DNA of 64,000 nucleotides from assembly GCF_029168945.1 (NCBI RefSeq), contig NC_083602.1, forward strand, positions 64,376,600 through 64,440,599, written 5' to 3'. Of the stretch, positions 10,301-20,686 are shown one piece after another; the first letter of the stretch is position 1; each line of letters starts with the position of its first letter. The position numbers and the translations under genes are program-made. Origin of the DNA: Cannabis sativa. Lineage: Eukaryota > Streptophyta > Magnoliopsida > Rosales > Cannabaceae. The notes under the pieces are model-generated. The model had not been told where the DNA came from. It did not search any database and saw only the letters and a list, made by a program, of their open reading frames with translations.

Positions 10301-13300
10301 TTGATTTACTTGCAAGTAATTTGGACTTTAAAACGATTGTTTGTATGTTCTTTGGATGGTATCATGTTGTATTGAGTGTTATTTGATGATTGATTGATGT
10401 TTGTAAAATTTTCGTGAAAAATAATTGCGATTTTATCTCTGGAATTATTTTTATTGGATAGTATGGAAAAAATTAAGCAAGTTAGCCTTTTACAGAACTC
10501 AATTTGGATTTTATTTGAATTAGTTATGAATTTTTGAAGATTTGAAAAAATCGGGGCTGTGCTGATATTTTCGTGCGATCGCAAATCTGTCCGTACAGTT
10601 CACAATTTTTTCGTTTTTCTTCGATTTTTCATGCTTTTTCATGGAATTAACTTCCGATTTTTGGTATAGTTTTGTATTTATACTATTACTATTCCTAATT
10701 CAATTCTAATTATCATTTTGAATTAATTTAATATTTTTTAAATTTAATTCAAGATATTAGTGTAATTTGAATTTGAATAGAATTAGTATCTATGTTCTTG
10801 CTTAAAAATCTATCTTATTTTAAAATTTGATATATCTTATCTTATTTTAAATTTAAAAATAAGATATTTATAATCATGTAATTTTTAAATGATATAAGAT
10901 ATTTTGCTAATTGTTTTTTTAAATTTTGTTATTTTATTTATTTAAATTACATTTAAAATTTGAAAAAGATATTTATTTATCTTTTCTAATTTTTTATTTA
11001 ATTTTTATTTATAAAATAACATTTAAAATTTAAAAGTAGTTAGCAAATTTTTGAAATGATATTTAGGTTGGTTGAAACCTAATTTTTCAAAAATTGTAGG
11101 TTTAATTTTTAAATTTAAATTTTTTTAAAAAAAAATTCGAATTTTTCAAATTTTTTTATAAATTTTTCGAATTTTTTTTTATTATTTAATTAATTATTTT
11201 CGAAATTAAATATCTAATTTAAAATTAAATAAATCCTACATCCAACTATCCAACTAACCTTGTTGCAGGAGTATGTGTTTTAGCTTATGTGTAAGTTTTC
11301 AAAACCTATTATTACTTGATTGCAAATAGCCATGGTTACTTTTTGCCAGATCTAATGATCTGATGGCTCCCTTGGTCAAGATAATAATTTGTAACAGGTA
11401 TATTACAAATCTTCTTCATCTGTGTATGACCTAGCAACATGATAGGACCCATCCAAAGTGTGCCTGTGTGAGCCTATGTGTTTAATTTGATTATAGATAC
11501 ATATAGGTTGTTGTTGCTAAAATAAATTATCATAGTTCTTGATAGAATTTATTTAGGCCCATTTAGTTTTTGGGCCTATTCAATTAATAACAGTTGTTCT
11601 TATTAAGGTTAAATTCCTCTCTTTTGGGCCTTGTGTGAGAGTTGGGAGCCATAGTAGTGGGTACGACATACTGAACCCAACACCCCCTCACATGAACCAC
11701 CCTAATTGTGAAGGCCCATTTGCCTGATTTGAATAACTGTACTAGGTTAATTAAACTAGTTTAACCTAATAAAATTGATTAGCAACATAATTAATTTCAT
11801 TTATTTTGAAATTAATTTAAGAAAATTATAGTTTACAGAATTTTTTATTCTAAGCTAAACTATATGTGTTTTCTTGTATTTAATTAAATATAGAATTATA
11901 ACCATCTAGATTCTTTCTGGAGCTTAATTTAAATTTTTCATTAAATATTCCTATTTAAGTTGAAATTTAGTTATCTACAACTAACCAACTTAAATCTGAA
12001 TATCTTTTGAATTTCAAATTTCAAAATTAAGTTGAGGAATTTTAGGCATTGGTTATTAAGATTCTTTAGATATTTTTTTTAAGTTAATATCTTTTCGAAT
12101 ATTAACTTAAAATGGAATATTTAAAAATTAAGTGGTTACAACTTAATTTTTGATATTTAATTAAATTTAAATTTGAAAAATATTTAAGTTCTAGATTTTT
12201 TCTAATACAACTTAAATTAGATATTTTTTCAAATTTTGTGGAAAAGATACTTAGTAAAATAAGATATTTTCTAGATAGTTATTTCTAGACTACTTATTAT
12301 TTCTAATATTAAATAGGAAAATATTATAAATTGTGAAATTAATTATTTATTAATTAATTTCGGTACAATTTATTTTAAGTATATTTTTCCTAGTATTAAA
12401 CTAGAGATTAATAATTAAGCCTTCTCTACACTTAATTATTTATTTCTTGAATTTAATACATTTAATTAATTTGAAAATTAAATATCTAAGTTGATTTTTA
12501 TCATCATACTTAAATATTTCTTTTTCATGACATTTAATTAAATAGAAAATTATTTTTAGTTGAAATTTATTTTTTCAACCAAATTTAAATAATTTTCAAA
12601 ATATATTTTTTCTTTATTTTATTAATCAAATTTCGAAATTGCATTTCTTAAATGCTGGAATTTTGAATTTTATTTGAAAAATAGATTAAAGTTGTAAATT
12701 ATTTATTTTAATTTTGGACCAACTTAAATCAATGATTTTTTCATTTATTGATTAATTTAAAATAAATTGAATTAAAGTATATTATTAGAAATTGAATTAA
12801 TTAGTCAAAGGAAAATCTAGATAGGTGATATTTTTGCTTGAAGTATTTTTCTAGTGTATTTAATTAAATAGAAAATTAATATTTAAGTTGATTTTCATCA
12901 TCATACTTAAATATTTGAAAATTTTCTTATATATTTAATTAAATAGGAAAATTATATTTTTTGTTGTAAATTAATTTTACTAATTAATTTTGGGCCAACA
13001 TTAAATTAGAATAATTTTTCCAGGATTAATTTTTTATTTTAACATGCATTTTCGAAAATTGTATTCTTAAATACTTTAATTTTTCGAAATGCAATATATA
13101 TTTATAAAAAATTAAATTTGAGTTGTAAATTAATTTATATTAATTTTGTAACAACTTAAATTGAATATTTTTCTAAATATTTATTGGAAATTATTACTAA
13201 GATGGAAATAATTCATGTTATTTTCATATCCATCTAAGTAAAATTTATAAATATTAAATTAAAATTTATATTTAGAATTTTTTATTCTAAATTGGAAATT

Positions 13301-14300
13301 TTAAAAAAATATATATTTAAAATAAATAAATTAAATAAAGAGAATCAAAGAAAATACAACTCACTTTAAATAATGAGCTTGATTATTATTAAGATATTCG
13401 ATCTCCATTGTTGGTCTTACAAAAGTTAAATGTTTTCAATATAACCTCGAGACGCTAGACTTCGTCCCCCTATGGATGGTTATTCGTTGAACGCATTTAA
13501 CACCGTAAGATTTCATTTGATAAGTGTTTTGTGAGTTTTCGTCTCTATTTAGACTCTCCCCTACGGTGACTACTTAGAGATAAACTCATAAAACATGAAA
13601 CAATGGTGGAAGCTCATAAAATGAGAATAACCTTGACTCTCGCCTACCGGGACAACGTTGGATTCTTATTTTGATCGAATAAAAGGTTGCTAGAATGGTT
13701 TCTATTTTAGATGAGCTGACAACTCTATTCAATAAATGATGCTTTGACTCTCGCCTACCGGGACACTGTATCAGTTTGTTGAAAACCTTGGAAATTATTT
13801 AGGATTGTATGTTTTAGTATTTTCACTAGTCATTCCTACTTGCTATATGTTTATAATTTCTGAATTGTGTATGAATTTATATTGAACCATGTTATTTTCT
13901 GTTATTAAGTTGTAGTTTAATTTCGAATCTTCATTGTTGGTCTAACATGTTTGTTTTTCTAATGAGATAAATCCCTAATGGATTTTCACCATTAGACATA
14001 CATAATAGTGTAAGATCTCGAAAGATAAATATTGTATATGCAACATCTAGCTGTTCATCAATTGATGACACCTTAGACTAGTATTTTTACAATATGAAAC
14101 AAGAAGATTACATAAATAAGATTACTTTGTCTTTCGCTAATCGAAGCATCGTTGGATTCTTATTTATAAACGAAATTATCCTAATTCCTCTTAGCTTATT
14201 CATTTCGAATTAGCTCAATAATATATCATTGGATGAATGGTCTATAAATCATTTCATCTCATTCTATATTTTCTCTTAAGAAATTAAATGACGCTTATGA
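10301..14300 (+). other. A3 AT-rich leader with hairpin chain and conserved module
   Basis: There is no ORF above 100 codons. Three parts are visible. From 10301 to about 11930 there is AT-rich DNA with an island (about 11340-11720) closely shared with A4 (about 51150-51600). From about 11930 to 13300 there is a series of inverted repeats, many perfect, for example 12077-12090/12099-12112 and 12123-12133/12141-12151. From about 13393 to 14290 there is a two-copy module strongly conserved with A4, containing three copies of a CTCTCGCCTACCGGGACA-like motif (13636, 13745 and a decayed copy near 14140). No protein homology was recognised. Confidence 0.7.
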
Positions 14301-14699
14301 TTATAATCCCGAAATTCTATTCCCAATTGATATAAATCCTCAATCTTAGAAATCTCCTACTTGTATGGGCAAATCTTAGAGTTTGTATTAGTAGTGCTGG
14401 TCCAAGATAGAATTACTCATAATATTTGGTATAAATTTAAGTCTTTGACTTTAATTTTAGATTCCAAATAGAAATTTTCTTATATTTCTAATTCCAGAAT
14501 ACAATACAGTTACACTTTCTCAAGTGTTTAATATCCATCTTCTATTAATGGATTAAAACTGTATGGAATATGAGTTAGGTATTCTGTGACCAGGATCCAC
14601 TTGCAGTATTCTAAAACTCTTTGATGTAACTAAACCTATGTCATCAAAAGACACTACCACATTTTTTTTAATCTATGGCATTTGTATCTTGTTCATAGT

Positions 14700-16560
14700 G
14701 GATTTGACAAGATCAATCTCTGCAAAGAGTTAATATGCCTATATCCACTGAAAGTAGTTCATCTCATTCGCAGATGGATGTACATTCAGGGGTGGATATG
14801 AGTTTTTCGTTGTATTCTTCAAACGATAACTCTAGATTATACCTTTTAGCAAGAAATTTGAAATGTTTGAAAATTTTCATTAATTTCTAGCAATGGTTAA
14901 AACCATTAAGGTAAGTGGTTAATGATCTTGCGAACTGATAGGGGTGGAGAAATAGTTAGTAGATATGCAGTTCAAAGATCATTAAATTGATTTTTGAATT
15001 ATATCCAAACTTACCTCCCCAGAAATTTTGATTTGCATATTGATGATTAGTTACTAGTCGTTGCCTAAATCCTTCTATGGTAATACAATTTCAGAATGAT
15101 GTAATGGTTGTATACTTAATGTAAATCATTACTAGATTCATAGATGACCTAATCAAAATCTTAAGAAAAGCTAGAACTGTTAACCATGGTTTGTTAGCTT
15201 TTCTAAGTGATTAGGGGTGGACCATCCCATTGTCAATAGATAAGAAAGTGTTTGTTCAAACAAATACTACTTTTCTAAGAAAATGACTAAGTCTGAAAAA
15301 CAAGTAGCAAATAAAGGAGATATTTAATTCTTGATTCCAAAAGTGTTCTATCATCTTATTTGATATATAATGATCCCACTGCCTCTGTTGTCTTGTCACA
15401 ACCGAAGAGATCAATACCATTTAGTTTTCTTAGACATAATTCACGGTGCCTTGTCGTAGTGGGAGAGTTTCTAGGAACTCACCTTCTTATGACTTGGGAG
15501 ACACTAGTGATTAAAATCCATTGTGAGTTTAAACAAGTAATGGATTGTCAAGATAAGAAACTAAGAAGAAAGCCAATAGAACTATGGTTTAATCCATTCA
15601 CATGGAGTAACCTAAAGTTTTCTATTACAAGGACATAAAAGGAAATTTTCGTTTATAAGTCCATTCAATGGACTTAACAAAATTTCATGTTCCTAGTATT
15701 ATATGTTTGAGTTTATCTAAACCTATGGCTTGTGGTATACCTGGTAATTACTTACTCTAATGCAAGCAACTTATTTTAGTAAGATGCTGAAGCATTTTCT
15801 TTCTAATGGCAATCTATAGAAGCTTCACAACTTCTTAGGTATAGATTTTATTTATCTAAGGAAAAGTCTTAACTATTCCGTAAAAGATAAAGCCATGAAA
15901 GAATTTCTTATATCAACAAGTGAGAGGTCTTAGATATGCTTTTGTATGCCTTAGACGCTGTTGAGTGGGAGTAATGAGTAGGTATCAGATTAATCCAGGA
16001 GAAGAACATTGGAAGACAATCAAGTAAATCCTAAGATTAAGAAGAGGAACTATATGTTAGTCTATAAGAGTGTGTTTAAAACTCTTAGACTACACCACAT
16101 CAGATTTCGAAATTTGCCTATGTGCTAGTAAATATTTCTGATAAGATGGTGGTTACTTCCTGGGGTGGAAGAGTGATTTTGGAGAAGTGTAAAAACCTAT
16201 CTGAAGTCTCTAGGTCTACCAGAGAGGGACTGAATGTTAAGGTTGCAGGAAAGGTACTTATTCAGTCTAAGGAAAGTTCTATACATTTTTGGCATCATTC
16301 CAAATTGCCTTAAACTACTAGTATTAATTTCCTGATTAACCAAAAGTAGTTGCCAAAGATATAGAATCCAGTATCCCAAGAGAGTAGACATATAGAGAGG
16401 AATTTCACATTATCAATGATTTTGTGATTAAAGGAAGAGTAATAGTGGAGAAAAGGTTGTGGTTAATTCAACCTTTCAGATCCTATTACGAGGAGTTTAC
16501 TACTACTACACTTGATTTGTATGTCAAGGTGTTGAGATTATTTGAAACGCACTTTTTGTT
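14700..16560 (+). pseudogene. A3 ruined copia pol (integrase to RNase H)
   Basis: Short stretches in shifting frames match the pol of A5. RGGYEFFV-like integrase is near 14790. An RTDRGGE ... MQFKDH-like stretch lies at about 14924-14980. A RYQINPGEEHW-like RT/RNase H connection lies at about 15975-16010. A YTTSDFE ... SKYF ... FLGW series matches copia RNase H at about 16085-16180. Stops and indels are frequent, gag and protease are not recognisable, and much of the RT is missing. It cannot make a protein. Confidence 0.7.
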
Positions 16561-16571
16561 TTATATTAGTG

Positions 16572-16583
16572 CAAGTGGGAGTT
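16572..16583 (+). other. A3 polypurine tract
   Basis: CAAGTGGGAGTT lies right before the 3' LTR. The reverse complement of the same tract (AACTCCCACTTG) flanks the A5 LTR at 60726-60737. Confidence 0.8.
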
Positions 16584-18476
16584 TGTTGGGTTTTATGCCC
16601 TAAATAAAACTCATTTCAATATAATCAGATTTACTTATTAATATAGATAAGAAATAACATTTAATGTTGCATGGTTCACATGATTTATTTCATGATTATA
16701 TGTACATAATGTATAAATTCATCTGAAACCCTTTTCACATACTTGATCCTGTTTATTGTGCCGTCAACACATTGGAAAGTAAACATGACTATGTGAATAA
16801 AATTTCCTAGATTTATCAGACACAGGGTTTTACTGATATGATAATCTACAACAAGAGTTTACTTGTATTTGGAGAAATACTATGTTCTTTCCAGAACATT
16901 GGTTAAAGTAAAGCTCAGGTTGGATGAATAGAGTATGCATCGGAAGGGACCGATATTGAACTTTGACTTAGATTTAATTAAACTTACCGTAAAATCTATT
17001 CAAGTCAATATCGCCAAGTTGATCCTAGATCAAATGATCTTAATCCTGTTATGATTAGGCTCAATCTTGAAAGGCTATTCGTGTTCCTTGAATTGTTAGT
17101 TAAGCCTACTTTTAGGTCAGGGTGATACGTACTTTTTGGGAACACGGTAGTGCAATTGAGTGGGAGCGCTAGCATAAACATGGAATCTGTAGCTTCTATC
17201 TGGCGAATAGTAAGCAAAGGATGATCTCCTTCGAGCTTGACCAAACGAAAATAAATGGTGGAGATCTCATTTCACATAAGCTGAAATATCATTTATACGG
17301 GGTCAAGTGTTTTAAGGATAAAATACATAGTAGGGTGTTACGGTAATTTAATCCCTGTGTAGATCATTCATATAGAGGATCATTGATCACATTAGGATTA
17401 TAACAATGGATAACTAATGATGTGTCTATATGGTGGAACATATAGAGCATTCTATATACTGAGAGTGCAATTCTAAGTTCTATGCGTGGATTCAACGAAG
17501 AATTAATAAGTTAGTGAATTTTAGTGTTAAATTCTTGATCTACTTATTGGCAAAATTTCTGCTATATAGACCCATGGTCCCCCCACTAGTTGAGATAATA
17601 TTGCTTGTAAGACTCATGTAATTGGTTTTGATTAATCAATTATAATTCTCAAATTAGACTATGTCTATTTGTGAATTTTTCACTAAGTAAGGGCGAAATT
17701 GTAAAGAAAGAGTTTTAGGGGCATATTTGTTAATTATGATACTTTTTATGGTTCAATTAATAAATATGATAAATGACAATATTATTTAATAATTATTTAT
17801 AGTTATTAAATAGTTAGAATTGGCATTTAAATGGTTGAATTAGAGAATTGGCGTTTTTGAGAAAATCAGATGCAGAAAAGATAAAACTGCAAAATTGTAA
17901 AAAGTGAGGCCCAAATCCACTTGTATAGGGCCAGCCACTTTTGTAGGAAATTTAAACTAATTTTTTCATTATTTTAATGCCAAATAATTCAAACCTAACC
18001 CTAGTGGAATGCTATAAATAGATAGTGAAGGCTTCAGGAAAATTACACTTAAATTTTCTATTTTTCCTTCAGAGAAAAACCTGAGCCTTCTCTCTCCCTA
18101 TCTGGCAGACCACTCCCTCTCTCTTTCTTCCCTCTTGAATTTCGAAATTCTTAGTGTATGAGTAGTGCCCACACACAGCAAGTGCTACCTCAATCATAGT
18201 GAGGAAGATCGTGAAGAAAGATCATCAGCAAAGGAGTTTCAGCATCAAAGATTCAGAGAAAGAGATCCAGGTTCAGATATTGATAATGCTCTGCTACAGA
18301 AATGAATCAAGGGCTAGATATCTGAACGGAAGGAGTCATATTATTCCGCTGCACCCAATGTAAGGTTTCCTAAACTTTATATGTGTTTATTTCATCGTTT
18401 TAGAAAGTTCTTATTTAGGATGTTAATCAACATACTTGTGAGTAGATCTAAGATCCTGGTAAAATAATTTCCAACA
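16584..18476 (+). repeat. A3 3' LTR (1893 bp)
   Basis: A near-identical copy of 8383-10278. Clear differences are a 5-base deletion in the copy near 17357, a replaced block near 17551-17562, a small complex change near 18103-18110, and about 14 scattered substitutions. TATAAATA is at 18013-18020. TSD AGGTG follows. Confidence 0.93.
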
Positions 18477-18843
18477 AGGTGCTCCCGGACGCTCGCATAG
18501 CCTAAAGCCTCTCCGTGAGGTGTCAGGCTTCTCCTGAACAATCAAGTTGCATTTAATGCTGCATGGGAGGAAGCGTGTTGAGACTGCAACACGCAATAAA
18601 GTCTGACGGCACAACCTCCAACCAGCAGCGCCACAGTAGTGATCATTTAAGTCTAGCGACGGCTACACTGCGAAGAGTCACATCAATCACAAGGCAAAAA
18701 GGACATTCTTCATAAAAACCCTACAGCACCTAGGGATTTGACCATGCATTACCCATGGTATATTCATTGGGAATACCCAACTTTATGGATACTTACAGAT
18801 ACACTTGTAAGAACAATTCTAGGGATTACCCCACCAAAAACAC

Positions 18844-18851
18844 TATAAATA
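18844..18851 (+). promoter_or_regulatory. TAT 5' LTR TATA box
   Basis: TATAAATA in a CACTATAAATACC context, 263 bases before the LTR end. The matching copy is at 39326-39333. It is the likely promoter of the TAT gag-pol RNA. Confidence 0.65.
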
Positions 18852-19114
18852 CCCCCTCAAAGCTCATTAAATGGGATCGAGAATCTTGGGCTGCATATGA
18901 GCAAGAAGAGTAAATACTCACCAAGAACATTCTCTGTATTTATAAGGGTGACATTCTCCCATGCATAAATTCTGTATTAAATACATCCATCAATAACAAA
19001 GACTCGTGGACTAAGGCTCATTAACGCCCCAACCACGTAAAAATCCTTCTCTCACTTTCTTACAGCTCAATAGTATAATCATATTTTATTAGTTGCCGAA
19101 AACCTCGGTCAACA

Positions 19115-19177
19115 TTTTGGTGCTTTCATTGAGAGCTGAAGAAAGCTGCTACAAAACAAGCATTTGACTTCACAAAA
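19115..19177 (+). other. TAT primer-binding site and leader
   Basis: A TTTTGGTGCTTTCATTGAG-type sequence follows the LTR directly. This is the position and style of the PBS in Tat-like gypsy elements, which do not use the tRNA-Met site. The gag ATG follows 63 bases after the LTR. The tRNA was not identified. Confidence 0.6.
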
Positions 19178-20677
19178 ATGGTGGAGACAAGAAGAAATAC
19201 TCGTCAGCCTCACCCTCTGGAAGACGCTCAAGACCCAAACGAGGAAGATGTAGCCTCAAGAGAAGCAGAGGAGTCTGAGGAAGAAGAAATAGTCCCCGAC
19301 GATGACTACGAGGGAAACCTCGATGAGTACGCCTATGACGAAGGTAGTTGCTCAGAACTGGTGCTTCTTAGACAAAAAGCTATCTATCACGAAGCCGAGA
19401 TCGAAGCCCAGAAAGCGCAAAACCAGAAAATGCAGGAAGTGATGCTGGCTATGCAAAAAGCCATGGAAGCAGCTGGCATTCACGTGCTCCCCAAGGCAAT
19501 GACCGCTGGACTCGACAAGGAGCCAGCGACATCTTCGCCTAATTTCCAGCAACAGAAATCTAGGGAGCCTAGCCCTATAAGATATCCCGCTGAGGGAAAT
19601 CAAACAAAAAACCCTACTTCTACCCCTGGGCGAAAGAAAAAGGTGGAGGATCCGCGAAAGGTCCGCTCAGATTTCCCTAAAGGGAAAGGTCCGCAGAGGG
19701 GCAAGCCCCGAAAAGGGAGTCTTGGCCCTCAGGATCGAGGGGACCGGAAAAGCGTTTCTGTACACCAGGAACCCGGGGGTAGAGGGAGAAGAGGACAGAG
19801 ATGTCCACCCGTTGATATGAGAAATCAAATCAATGGGAACCAAGGTGACCTTCGGGATCACCTTGACCAAAAAAGATACGGACCCGTGGTTTCCTCGGGT
19901 ACGTTGAATGAAGGAATCATGGCGGAACTTGCCATACTCCGAAAAGACATTGCCCGAGTCTCCCGGAGGCAGAAGGGAGACGACTCCGATTCGGACAACG
20001 AGGATCGAGAGCCATGTGCCAAGCACATCCTGGAGGCGGAGCTCCCTAAAAACTTCAAGATGCCCGAAATGGCACCATATACCGGGAACTCCGATCCCAG
20101 CGACCACCTGTCACGGTTCAACCGTGTCATGACGGTCATGAGGGTCAGCAATGACGCCAAGTGTCTGTGCTTCCCACTCACTCTAAGTGGGTCCGCGGAG
20201 GAATGGTTCAAAAAACTGGAACCAGGATCTGTGGGCTGTTGGAACAAGCTACAGACCAACTTCCGGAGACAGTTTGTCGCCACAAGAAAGGTCAACCTGG
20301 AGGTCAGTGCCTTGACTAATATCAAGCAACTGCCCACCGAGACCTTGAAAAATTACATCAAGAGGTTCCGAGAGGAAGCCTCGAAAACCAAGAAGGTTGA
20401 TGACGGACAACAGCTTGCACTTCTCCAAGCAGGAATCCGTACTGGAACTCCCTTCTGGAATGAGTTGCAGCAAGAAGGGGCTGCTAGCCTCCAGGACTTC
20501 CAGAAGAGAGTCCAAAAATATATCAACCTCGAAGAAGCCCAAATCGTGGCTTATGGAGGCTACTATCCCACCGGGATAGCAGGGTACATGCCCGAAGTAT
20601 CGCCCTCGGGTACTGCCCCGACCGCAACTCCGCAAGCAAGTGGCATACAATTCTCTGCTACCCCCGGGTATAGCTAG
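19178..20677 (+). CDS. TAT Gag (499 aa)
   Basis: The start ATG follows the PBS closely. Residues about 18-55 are very acidic, about 60-110 form a coiled coil (Glu/Gln/Met heptads), and about 145-215 are basic and Gly/Arg-rich. Residues about 295-440 match the Retrotrans_gag capsid domain (SAEEWFKKL ... LQTNFRRQF ... LPTETLKNYIKRFR). The frame ends at TAG 20675-20677, but the same frame stays open from there into pol, and the gag-type zinc knuckle lies after the stop. So this is either gag-pol with readthrough of one TAG or a gag-pol with a single nonsense mutation. The protein would form the particle and bind RNA. Confidence 0.88.
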   Translation: MVETRRNTRQPHPLEDAQDPNEEDVASREAEESEEEEIVPDDDYEGNLDEYAYDEGSCSELVLLRQKAIYHEAEIEAQKAQNQKMQEVMLAMQKAMEAAGIHVLPKAMTAGLDKEPATSSPNFQQQKSREPSPIRYPAEGNQTKNPTSTPGRKKKVEDPRKVRSDFPKGKGPQRGKPRKGSLGPQDRGDRKSVSVHQEPGGRGRRGQRCPPVDMRNQINGNQGDLRDHLDQKRYGPVVSSGTLNEGIMAELAILRKDIARVSRRQKGDDSDSDNEDREPCAKHILEAELPKNFKMPEMAPYTGNSDPSDHLSRFNRVMTVMRVSNDAKCLCFPLTLSGSAEEWFKKLEPGSVGCWNKLQTNFRRQFVATRKVNLEVSALTNIKQLPTETLKNYIKRFREEASKTKKVDDGQQLALLQAGIRTGTPFWNELQQEGAASLQDFQKRVQKYINLEEAQIVAYGGYYPTGIAGYMPEVSPSGTAPTATPQASGIQFSATPGYS

Positions 20678-20686
20678 GGCCAAGCT

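Larger units (their letters stand above)
8383..18476 (+). mobile_element. A3: full-length but non-coding family-A copia element
   Basis: The element is 10,094 bp with TSD AGGTG (8378-8382 and 18477-18481). The empty site is visible in the TAT 3' LTR near 38960. LTRs are 8383-10278 and 16584-18476. The PBS region starts at 10279 and the PPT ends at 16583. The LTRs differ at about 14 single bases plus three short complex changes (near 9160, 9355 and 9905) over 1.89 kb. The inside has no long ORF: a 4-kb AT-rich leader, then a ruined copia pol. Young LTRs with dead pol suggest movement in trans by a coding relative such as A5. Confidence 0.93.
3163..19114 (+). repeat. TAT 5' LTR, split by ALE and A3
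   Basis: The pieces are 3163-3242, 8315-8382 and 18482-19114. Their order and sequence match the uninterrupted 3' LTR at 38816-39596. It starts TGTTGCCCC and ends GGTCAACA. A TATA box (TATAAATA) stands at 18844-18851. With ALE and A3 lying between the LTR start and the TATA box, upstream promoter elements are now more than 15 kb from the TATA box. Confidence 0.92.

Noticed and set aside
19352..20337. Long reverse ORFs opposite TAT gag (83-162 codons)
   Set aside because: They are shadows of the GC-richer gag reading frame. Codon content and lack of domains give no support.
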